Shown here in pieces: positions 1 through 6,968 of a stretch of DNA of 8,808 nucleotides. The stretch lies in contig DATAFF010000081.1 of assembly GCA_036257595.1 (NCBI GenBank), positions 1 through 8,808 on the forward strand. Reading direction: 5' to 3'. This DNA is from DATAFF01 sp036257595. GTDB lineage: Bacteria; Pseudomonadota; Alphaproteobacteria; Rhizobiales; Aestuariivirgaceae. Position numbers and translations under genes: made by a program. Numbering within the stretch: the first letter of the stretch is position 1; every line of letters starts with the position of its first letter. Below the pieces are notes generated by a model. The model saw only the letters and a program-made list of their open reading frames with translations, was not told where the DNA came from and ran no database searches.

Positions 1-387
1 CGGATGATGGGTCTTGATCTCGTTGGGCCCGACGATCGCCGCCTCATAGCCGGCGAGCCGCGACAGGCCGTGGACATATTTGAACCAGTCGACCTCGTCA
101 TCGCTGAAAGCGAGCCTCACCCCGCCGCAGCCATGCCAGGACACCGCCACCCCGGTCAGCGCCTCGAGCCTGGGATAGAGCTCGGTGCCGTAGACATGCA
201 TCTTGGTGAGGTTCAGCGACCCATTGAAATGCGGGCACTGGCCGGCGGCATGCCAGGTCGAGCCTGAGGTCAGCTCGCCCTTCTCGACCAGCACGACATC
301 GCTCCAACCCTCCTCCACCAGATGGTAGAGCAGCCCGACGCCCATGATGCCGCCGCCGACTATGACCACACGCGCCTGCGATTTCAT
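1..387 (-). CDS. FAD-dependent oxidoreductase, dimethylglycine/sarcosine dehydrogenase type (N-terminal part)
   Basis: Only the first 129 codons are in the window; the gene runs off the left edge. The N-terminus is a Rossmann dinucleotide-binding fold: VVIVGGGIMG at residues 7-16 gives the GxGxxG loop, and Glu35 at the end of the second strand (VVLVEK) is positioned to bind the ADP ribose. SGSTWHAAG at residues 41-49 matches the motif in which mitochondrial dimethylglycine and sarcosine dehydrogenases attach FAD covalently through histidine; here that is His46. Members of this family oxidatively demethylate N-methylated glycines or related amines, often with a C-terminal folate-binding GcvT-like domain, which cannot be seen here. 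The exact substrate cannot be assigned. The ATG at 387 places the glycine loop at the usual distance from the N-terminus. GGGAG lies about 13 bases upstream, which is a weak, distant ribosome site. holC lies upstream on the same strand, 137 bases away across a heptamer repeat array. Confidence 0.85.
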   Translation of the reverse strand, partial: MKSQARVVIVGGGIMGVGLLYHLVEEGWSDVVLVEKGELTSGSTWHAAGQCPHFNGSLNLTKMHVYGTELYPRLEALTGVAVSWHGCGGVRLAFSDDEVDWFKYVHGLSRLAGYEAAIVGPNEIKTHHP

Positions 388-410
388 CTCGACTCTATGC
401 TCCCGTTGTG

Positions 411-980
<570 letters not shown>

Positions 981-1103
981 GCCCTCTCTTGCTGCCCGAA
1001 AAACCAGTGGTCAAGTGGCGCTTGGGCGTTGCAGCCGCGAGCCGGGCGAATAGACTCCCGGGCAAGGAGTGCAGGGTACAAAGGGCTTGGGGAGGCTCTC
1101 GTG

Positions 1104-1784
1104 ATGGGGTCACGGGCGGCGCAGCTGGCTGCGCTCATTCTTCTGTTCATGCACCTTGGCGGTTCATCGGCCGGGGCGATGGGCCTGTGCGATTGCTGCG
1201 GCAATCGGGCGGCCTTGACCGCGGACTGCCGGTCGGCCTGCGCCGCCGCCAAAGAAGAGATTCCCATGTGCCGGCCGGCGGTGATTTATGACGGCGATGT
1301 CGGGACGCCGTCCCGGGACAATGCCCTGGCGGTGGATTCGCTCAAATATCTCAGCATGGGGCGTCCGGATCGTTCGGCGCTCGAGCGCTTCCGGCAATGG
1401 CTCGAACTGTGGCGCGGCCGCGCCGAGGAGCAGTTCCAGGCGGCGCTCGCCCGCAGCGAGGACAGCGATGTCGCGTTCGCCCGCGCCGAAGCCGCGCGCG
1501 ATCAGGTGCTGGTGAACTACCAGCATGGCATGCGGCGCTATATCGAGATCCTGCGGGCCGACCGCCCCAGGCGGGTTGAAATGGCTCTCGCCACGGCTCT
1601 GTCGGCCAAGGCAGCGGTTCCGCGCGTGGTGGCGCCGCGCCGTGAGGTGCACCGTAGCCAGCGGGTCGCTCGCCAGAAAATCGCTCAGCAGAAAGGCGTT
1701 CAGCAGAAATTGCCGCGCATTGCCTTCAGTCCCGCCAAGGTCTGCACGGGAAACTGGGTAAACGCTGCCTGCGCCGTGCCCTAG
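1104..1784 (+). CDS. Unrecognised secreted cysteine-rich protein
   Basis: I do not recognise a family for this 226-residue protein. The ATG at 1104 is chosen because GGGGAGG lies 8 bases upstream and because translation then begins with a classical signal peptide: an arginine at residue 4, a hydrophobic stretch LAALILLFMHLGG (8-20), and a likely cleavage after SAGA (22-25). The reading frame is open further upstream, but that part overlaps holC antisense and has no signal for translation. The mature protein begins with a cysteine cluster (Cys29, 31, 32, 42, 46, 56) and ends with Cys214 and Cys223. Eight cysteines in an exported protein suggest disulfides. The middle (about 90-155) is a charged, alanine-rich predicted helix, possibly a coiled coil. 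Residues 186-205 hold four pentapeptide repeats of the form Q-K/R-x-x-Q/R. The tail is basic. It is convergent with pepA and divergent from holC, so it is transcribed alone. A periplasmic structural or binding role is only a guess. Confidence 0.7.
   Translation: MGSRAAQLAALILLFMHLGGSSAGAMGLCDCCGNRAALTADCRSACAAAKEEIPMCRPAVIYDGDVGTPSRDNALAVDSLKYLSMGRPDRSALERFRQWLELWRGRAEEQFQAALARSEDSDVAFARAEAARDQVLVNYQHGMRRYIEILRADRPRRVEMALATALSAKAAVPRVVAPRREVHRSQRVARQKIAQQKGVQQKLPRIAFSPAKVCTGNWVNAACAVP
1659..1718 (+). repeat. 15-bp in-frame repeat coding four pentapeptides
   Basis: Inside the cysteine-rich gene, four 15-base units encode QRVAR, QKIAQ, QKGVQ and QKLPR in succession (residues 186-205). The clearest DNA repetition is CAGAAA at 1674, 1689 and 1704, spaced exactly 15 bases, with a CAG closing two of the units. 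The flanking units have diverged. The repetition adds a glutamine/lysine-rich basic segment just before the C-terminal cysteine pair and probably arose by duplication within the gene. Confidence 0.75.
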
Positions 1785-1790
1785 ACAGGC

Positions 1791-1883
1791 GGTAGGCATT
1801 AGGCAGTAGGCAGTAGGCAGGGCGCAGAGCCGGGATCACTGCCGACTGCCCATCTGCCGACTGCCTATCTGCCGACTGCCTAT
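1791..1883. repeat. Degenerate inverted heptamer repeat locus between convergent genes
   Basis: This locus belongs to the same family as the array at 411-534. The left arm, 1791-1820, reads as inverted heptamers (GGTAGGCATTAGGCAGTAGG and onward to 1820). The right arm is three 15-base units, each CTGCCGACTGCC followed by CAT or TAT, at 1839-1853, 1854-1868 and 1869-1883. The arms can pair imperfectly around a loop at 1821-1838. The 14-base string GTAGGCATTAGGCA occurs here at 1792-1805 and also at 416-429. The locus fills the space between the stop of the cysteine-rich gene and the end of pepA, which are convergent, so a bidirectional terminator role is plausible although T-runs are short (TATTTT at 1881-1886). 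The pepA stop codon falls inside the third 15-base unit. Confidence 0.85.
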
Positions 1884-3376
1884 TTTCCGCCTGCCTCGTA
1901 ATGATCCGCAACCAGACGGTTGAGAAGGCGCACGCCCCAGCCGCCGCCCCATGACTGGTTGATGGCGTTCTTGGTCGAATCCATACCGACCCCGGCAATG
2001 TCGAGATGGGCCCACGGCTGGCCGTTGACGAAGCGCTGCAGGAACTGAGCGGCGGTGATCGAGCCGGCATTGCGCCCGCCGATGTTCTTCATGTCGGCGA
2101 TGTCGCTGTCGATCAGCTTGTCATACTCGGGCGTCAGCGGCAGGCGCCACACCTTCTCGCCGGTCTCGATCCCGGCCTCGATCACCCGCTCGGCAAGCTC
2201 GTCATTGTTGCAGAACAACCCGGCATATTCCTTGCCGAGAGCGACCAGGATGGCGCCCGTCAAGGTGGCGAGATCGAGCATGAATTTCGGCTTGAACCGG
2301 TCCTGGCAGTACCACAGCGCATCGGCGAGCACGAGGCGCCCTTCGGCATCGGTGTTGAGCACCGCAATGGTCTGACCCGACAGCGATTTCACGATGTCGC
2401 CCGGCCGCTGGGCGCTGCCGGATGGCATGTTCTCGACCAGCCCGATGATGCCGACCACATTGGCCTTGGCCTTGCGCAGCGCCACCGCCTTCATTACGCC
2501 GACGACGCAGGCCGCACCCGCCATGTCGCCCTTCATGTCCTCCATGCCGGAGGACGGCTTGATCGAGATGCCGCCGGTATCGAAGGTCACCCCCTTGCCG
2601 ATGAAGGCCACCGGCGGATCGCCGTCCTTGCCGCCGTTCCACCGCATGACCACCAGCCTCGCCTGGTGAACGGATCCCTGTGCCACCCCCAGCAGCGCCC
2701 GCATGCCGAGCTTCTTCATCTCCTTGGGCGCGAGGATCTCGATCTCGACCCCAAATGCCTTGAGGTCCTCCGCGCGGCCGGCGAACTCCTCGGGATTGAG
2801 GACGTTGGCCGGCTCGTTGACCAGATCGCGCGCCAGCAGCACGCCGTCATCCACTGCCTCGAGCGGGGCAAAGGATCGCTTGGCGGCGACCGGCTGATCG
2901 ACCAGCACGGTTGCCCGCTCGAGCTTCGGACGGTCGTTGGCCTTCGGCGATTTGTATTTGAGAAAGCTGTAGGCGCGCAGCTTCACGCCCGATGCGAGAA
3001 GTGCCGCGACGTCAGGCTCTGCCAATGACGGTTTCCCCGCCATTGCCGCGGCAAGCGTCGCCTCTTTCACCTTCCAGCCGAGCAGCACGCCGCCGATCGT
3101 GCCGCCCATGAGCTCGACATCGCGGGCCTTCAGCTTCTCGGGATCGCCAGTCCCGAGCAGCAGCACCCTGTCGGGGCCGGCGCCTTCGGGAAGCACCAGC
3201 TCCAGCGTCTGGTCCTTCTTGCCCTCGAAGGACGCCTTGCTCATCGCCCGCCGCAGCAGGCCCTTGGTGGCGTCGTCGAGAGTCTCGGCGATGGGCGACA
3301 ATGTCCCGCCTTCCGCAACCATAAGGACGAGCACGCCGGATTTCGGCATCGCGGGGGATGCAAAACGGATCTTCAT
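1880..3376 (-). CDS. pepA: Leucyl aminopeptidase (cytosol aminopeptidase, M17)
   Basis: This 498-residue enzyme is a two-metal M17 aminopeptidase, which removes N-terminal residues from peptides in the cytoplasm and forms hexamers in its relatives. The less conserved N-terminal domain covers roughly residues 1-165 and the catalytic domain the rest. All active-site residues are visible: Lys261 and Asp266 in GKGVTFDTGG, the catalytic Lys273 in SIKP, Asp284 in MKGDMAGAA, then Asp343, Glu345 and Arg347 in the family signature NTDAEGRLVLADAL. These sit at a constant offset of nine from E. coli PepA numbering. The C-terminal SWGGGWGVRLL block is also typical. Length is normal. The ATG at 3376 gives the usual N-terminus, and GGGAAC lies 7 bases upstream. 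The TAG stop is embedded in the repeat locus at 1839-1883. E. coli PepA also binds DNA in site-specific recombination; nothing here shows whether this protein does. Confidence 0.97.
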   Translation of the reverse strand: MKIRFASPAMPKSGVLVLMVAEGGTLSPIAETLDDATKGLLRRAMSKASFEGKKDQTLELVLPEGAGPDRVLLLGTGDPEKLKARDVELMGGTIGGVLLGWKVKEATLAAAMAGKPSLAEPDVAALLASGVKLRAYSFLKYKSPKANDRPKLERATVLVDQPVAAKRSFAPLEAVDDGVLLARDLVNEPANVLNPEEFAGRAEDLKAFGVEIEILAPKEMKKLGMRALLGVAQGSVHQARLVVMRWNGGKDGDPPVAFIGKGVTFDTGGISIKPSSGMEDMKGDMAGAACVVGVMKAVALRKAKANVVGIIGLVENMPSGSAQRPGDIVKSLSGQTIAVLNTDAEGRLVLADALWYCQDRFKPKFMLDLATLTGAILVALGKEYAGLFCNNDELAERVIEAGIETGEKVWRLPLTPEYDKLIDSDIADMKNIGGRNAGSITAAQFLQRFVNGQPWAHLDIAGVGMDSTKNAINQSWGGGWGVRLLNRLVADHYEAGGK

Positions 3377-3412
3377 GCGACAGTTCCCGGGAATAATCCG
3401 CCGTCACGCTCA

Positions 3413-3440
3413 CTTATCAGCAGCCGAGGCGGCCCGGCAA
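3413..3440 (-). promoter_or_regulatory. Possible pepA promoter
   Basis: Read on the minus strand, TTGCCG (3440-3435) and GATAAG (3418-3413) are separated by 16 bases and could serve as -35 and -10 boxes of a housekeeping promoter. Transcription would start near 3405 and leave a leader of about 30 bases before the pepA ATG at 3376. This leader contains the perfect palindrome TTCCCGGGAA (3384-3393), part of which serves as the ribosome site. The boxes were picked by eye in a GC-rich sequence, so the call is tentative. Confidence 0.3.
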
Positions 3441-3642
3441 TCCCGCTTCATTGCCAGGACCGCCACAACGGGGTTACTCTTTTTCAAGCAATTGATTCCG
3501 GCGACGAAAATCGCTGGCCGGGTGACGCGCGAATGTGCTTCTCACCAGGGGTGGGGACGGTGTAATAATATGGAAGAATCCGTGATCCTGCCATTGGGGG
3601 GCAGTGGGTCGCGGTGGGGACCGAAGCAGGGATCCGGGGATC

Positions 3643-5967
3643 GTGAAGCTGGTGGCTGTCACCAAACTGCACGACAGGTGGGCTTTGCCTTTCCTGGCTG
3701 TGATCCTATTGATTTTGCTCGGCTTTTCTATTCCTTCCCCAGCCCTGGCAGGCAAGGCGGACCGGACCACGACGGCCAAAAAGTCGACCAAGAAGGACGG
3801 CCTGGACTTCCCCCTCCCCAAGCTCGAAAAACCGGCCGAAGGCTCCCCGGTCAATGTCGAGTCGGAGCATCTGGTCTACGACCCGGCCACCCAGATTGCG
3901 GTTGCCACCGGCAAGGTGCGGATCACCTGGGGTCCCTATGTCCTCGACGCAACCAAGGTTACCTACAATCGCGGTACCGACGAGTTCAATGCCGAGGGCG
4001 AGGTGCGCCTCATCGAGCCGGGCGGCACGGTGCTCGAAGCCGATGTCGCGCAGATCCAGGACCAGTTCCGCAACGGCTTCGCCCGCCATTTGCGGCTCCT
4101 GCTCACCAATGACGCCACCCTGACGGCAGACTATGCGGTGCGCCGCGACGGCAATCTCACGGTCTTCGACCGCGTCACCTACACGCGTTGCAAATATTGC
4201 GTGCTCCCCAATGGCGTGCCGTTCTGGCAGCTGAAATCGGCCAAGGTCGAGCATGACGAAGCGCTCAAGCGCATGTACCACCGCGACGTCACGCTCGAGC
4301 TTGCCGGCGTGCCGGTGCTCTGGCTGCCCTATCTGTCCCATCCCGATCCCTCGGCGAAGCGGGCGAGCGGCTTCCTGACCCCGACCTTCTACCATTCGAC
4401 CGATTACGGCTTCGGGCTCGAGACGCCCTATTTCTTCAACCTGGCGCCGAACTACGATCTGACGGTCAGGCCGCTCTTCACCACGATCGACGGCGTTCTG
4501 GCGCGGGCGCTGTGGCGGCACCGGCTCGACAATGGCGTCTACACGGTCGATGCCGGCGGCATGTACCAGACCGACACCGATCTGCCGGCTCCCGGCAACC
4601 GGCATCTGCGCGGCTTCCTCAGGACCGAGGGCGATTTCCGCATCAACCAGAAATGGACCTGGGGCTGGGACGTGACGGTGACCAGCGACGACACCTTCAT
4701 GCGCCGCTACGACATCGACGAGCGCACCGAGCTCGACAATGTGATCTATCTGACCGGCATCAATGACCGGAACTACTTCTCGGCGCGGGCCTACCAGTTC
4801 AAGGGGCTCCTTGAAGACGACAACGATGCCGAGTTCCCGGTGGTGGCGCCTTACGTCCAGCACGATTACATCGTCGACCAGCCGATCTTCGGCGGCATAC
4901 TCGGATTCGACACCGACATCTATGCCGTGTTCCGCAAGGATCCATTGATTCCCTACTCCACCGTCGAACAGGGCACCCAGCAGACCCGCGGCATCGTCCA
5001 GGCGCATTGGCATCGCGAGGTGACGACCGGCGGCGGCATCCAGTTCACCCCGTTCGGCCGGGTGCGCGGCGACGTCTATGCCAACAGCGACTTGCCCGAC
5101 GACAACGGTCCCCTTCCCAATGACGTCGATCCGAGCCGGTTGCAAGACACGCAGGTGACGAGCCGGCTCTTGCCGACCGGCGGCGTCGACATGCGCTGGC
5201 CCTTCGTGCGCGGCGATGCGCTCGGCACGCAGATCGTGACGCCGGTGGTGCAGTTCATCTCCGCCTCCGACGAAGTCGAGCGCGACCGCATCGGCAACGA
5301 GGACGCCATCACGCTCGACTTTGACGCGACAAGCCTGTTCCTGCATGACCGCTTCACCGGCCTCGACCGGTTCGAGGGTGGCACCCGGGTGAATGCCGGC
5401 ATGCTCTACACGCTGCTGTTCCCGCAGGGCGGCTTTCTCCGGGCGAGCTTCGGGGAAAGCTATCATGTCGCCGGCGCCAACAGCTTTCAGGAAGATTCCG
5501 GCCTCGAAGGCACCGAGTCGGATTTCGTCAGCGCGGTGGCGCTGCAGCCTTTCGACAATTTCCGCCTGACCGCGCAGGCGCGGTTCGACGAGCAGACCTT
5601 CGACGTCCACGCGATGGAGACCGGCGTCAACTTCGACATCGATCGCCTAAATGCTGCCGTGAACTATGTTAATCTCGAAGAAGAGCCGATCTATGGCCGC
5701 GACGATGCGCGCCAGCAGGTCTGGGCGACGGCAGACTATGCGCTTTATGGTGGGTTCAGCGTTTTCGGCGGATTCCGTTACGATATCGAATCGGACAGCA
5801 TGATCCGCAATGTTGTTGGGCTGGGCTATGACTGCGATTGCGCCGATGTGCGCATCTCCTATCAGGAGGAATATCAGAAGGACCGCGACATTGAGCCGAA
5901 CCGCTCGATTCAATTCTCGGTCCAGCTCAAGACCCTGGGTGGGGGAAGCGTCGGCAAGGGGCTCTGA
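3643..5967 (+). CDS. lptD: LPS-assembly protein LptD
   Basis: LptD is the outer-membrane beta-barrel that, with the lipoprotein LptE, inserts lipopolysaccharide into the outer leaflet. From the GTG at 3643 the protein has 774 residues: a signal peptide (hydrophobic core about 14-29, cleavage after PALA at 33-36), a lysine-rich linker, an LptA-like OstA domain (about 68-180), and the barrel to the C-terminus. The family block PVLWLPYLSHPDPSAKRASG at residues 224-243 is diagnostic. Cysteines occur as Cys183/Cys186 (RCKYC) and as Cys731/Cys733 (CDC) near the C-terminus. This matches the family scheme in which N- and C-terminal cysteines form inter-domain disulfides, although the spacing differs from E. 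coli. Start choice: GTG codons at 3604, 3643 and 3652 are in frame; 3643 has AGGGA 10 bases upstream and puts the signal peptide at the N-terminus, whereas 3604 adds 13 charged residues. It leads the operon with surA, its folding helper. Confidence 0.95.
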   Translation: MKLVAVTKLHDRWALPFLAVILLILLGFSIPSPALAGKADRTTTAKKSTKKDGLDFPLPKLEKPAEGSPVNVESEHLVYDPATQIAVATGKVRITWGPYVLDATKVTYNRGTDEFNAEGEVRLIEPGGTVLEADVAQIQDQFRNGFARHLRLLLTNDATLTADYAVRRDGNLTVFDRVTYTRCKYCVLPNGVPFWQLKSAKVEHDEALKRMYHRDVTLELAGVPVLWLPYLSHPDPSAKRASGFLTPTFYHSTDYGFGLETPYFFNLAPNYDLTVRPLFTTIDGVLARALWRHRLDNGVYTVDAGGMYQTDTDLPAPGNRHLRGFLRTEGDFRINQKWTWGWDVTVTSDDTFMRRYDIDERTELDNVIYLTGINDRNYFSARAYQFKGLLEDDNDAEFPVVAPYVQHDYIVDQPIFGGILGFDTDIYAVFRKDPLIPYSTVEQGTQQTRGIVQAHWHREVTTGGGIQFTPFGRVRGDVYANSDLPDDNGPLPNDVDPSRLQDTQVTSRLLPTGGVDMRWPFVRGDALGTQIVTPVVQFISASDEVERDRIGNEDAITLDFDATSLFLHDRFTGLDRFEGGTRVNAGMLYTLLFPQGGFLRASFGESYHVAGANSFQEDSGLEGTESDFVSAVALQPFDNFRLTAQARFDEQTFDVHAMETGVNFDIDRLNAAVNYVNLEEEPIYGRDDARQQVWATADYALYGGFSVFGGFRYDIESDSMIRNVVGLGYDCDCADVRISYQEEYQKDRDIEPNRSIQFSVQLKTLGGGSVGKGL

Positions 5968-5970
5968 CCG

Positions 5971-6951
5971 ATGAGTTGGGAACGGCGCGCAGTACGATTG
6001 CTGTTGTCCTTGACGGCGCTTCTCGGCCTTGCCGTCTCCCTTGTTCCGCCGCCGGCGGGTGCCGCGTCCTACCGCGTGCTGGTCACGGTCGATGACGAGC
6101 CGATCACCGAATATGATGTCGAGCAGCGCATCAAGCTGCGCGAGGCTCTTGGTTATCGCCCGGACCCCGGCGACCAGCGCAAGAAGGTGCTGAGGAACCT
6201 CATTGACGACGTCGTCATCCGCATGGAGGCCAAGCGCAACAAGGTCGACATCTCCGACAAGCAGATCGACGAGTCGATCGAGAAGCTTGCCAAGGGCGCC
6301 AACACCACGGTCGAGGGCCTGCGCGAAAAGCTCAAGGAGAAGGGGGTTTCCCTCGGCGCGCTGAAGCGCCACGTCACCTCGACGATCGTCTTGCGCTGGC
6401 TGATGAACAAGGACGGCCAGAAGAAGACCACCGCCGATGCTGCAGAGATCGACCGGCGGCTCGCCAGCATCTCCACCGACCCGCGCTTCAAGCCGGTGCT
6501 GCTCTATCAAGTCATCCAGATCGACCTGCCGGTCGAGCAGAGTGCCGGGACGATGCGCGAACAGCTCGTCTATGCCCGCGCCATCGAAGGCCGCCAGATC
6601 GTCGAGCGCTACAAGGGCTGCTCCACCCTGCGCCAGGCCGCCGACGGCGTCTTCAACGTCAGGATCAACAAGCAAATCGAGGCGATGGCCGAACGATTGC
6701 CGCCGGAGATGCGGAAGGTGCTCGAGCAGGCCGGCACCAAGCGTTTGATCGGCCCGATGCCGTCCCAGGACGGGGTCCGGCTGATCGCCTTCTGCGGCAA
6801 GCGCACCGCCGAGGCGCCCAAGCCCACCCGCGAGATGGTGGAGAACCTGATCCTCAACGAGAAATATTCGGCCGCGATGGAGTCGACCGTCCGGGAATTG
6901 CGCCGCAAGTCCTTTGTCGATTACAAGGACGCCTCGCTGCAGTCGCAGTAA
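5971..6951 (+). CDS. surA: SurA-type periplasmic chaperone / peptidylprolyl isomerase-like protein
   Basis: This 326-residue protein resembles SurA, the periplasmic chaperone that escorts unfolded outer-membrane proteins including LptD. It starts with a signal peptide (RR at 5-6, hydrophobic 9-25, cleavage near PAGAA at 28-32). A SurA N-terminal domain follows: VLVTVDDEPITEYDVEQRI (36-54) and LRNLIDDVVIRMEAKR (74-89) are typical. The helical region continues to about 165. Residues 175-278 occupy the place of a parvulin domain but lack the usual GGDLGW-type core; two cysteines, Cys217 and Cys275, could form a disulfide there. E. coli SurA is about 100 residues longer with two parvulin domains, so this is the short alphaproteobacterial form and isomerase activity is doubtful. 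AAGGGG at the end of lptD lies 9 bases before the ATG, and only 3 bases separate the genes, suggesting coupled translation. Confidence 0.88.
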   Translation: MSWERRAVRLLLSLTALLGLAVSLVPPPAGAASYRVLVTVDDEPITEYDVEQRIKLREALGYRPDPGDQRKKVLRNLIDDVVIRMEAKRNKVDISDKQIDESIEKLAKGANTTVEGLREKLKEKGVSLGALKRHVTSTIVLRWLMNKDGQKKTTADAAEIDRRLASISTDPRFKPVLLYQVIQIDLPVEQSAGTMREQLVYARAIEGRQIVERYKGCSTLRQAADGVFNVRINKQIEAMAERLPPEMRKVLEQAGTKRLIGPMPSQDGVRLIAFCGKRTAEAPKPTREMVENLILNEKYSAAMESTVRELRRKSFVDYKDASLQSQ

Positions 6952-6968
6952 ACCCCGAGGCTTAGCGC

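Noticed and set aside
986..1015. A CTTGAC -35-like box (minus strand, 1015-1010) for holC
   Set aside because: The matching -10 position would fall on CAAGAG at 991-986, which is a poor -10, and transcription would start at the holC start codon.
1164..1799. A 211-codon minus-strand frame opposite the cysteine-rich gene
   Set aside because: Its start codon falls in the repeat locus, it has no signal peptide or plausible ribosome site, and the plus strand has both. It remains the only serious alternative for this stretch.
2006..3028. A 340-codon open frame on the plus strand opposite pepA
   Set aside because: pepA carries every M17 active-site residue on the other strand. The antisense product is rich in His, Asp and Arg, as expected for reverse-complement codons, and has no domain.
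3563..3571. TAATAATAT as a -10 box for lptD
   Set aside because: No acceptable -35 hexamer lies 15-19 bases upstream, so the AT-rich string alone is not enough for a promoter call.
3706..5610. A 634-codon open frame on the minus strand opposite lptD
   Set aside because: It is a shadow of a GC-rich gene. lptD on the plus strand has a signal peptide, domain motifs and operon context; the antisense translation shows low-complexity composition and no recognisable motif.
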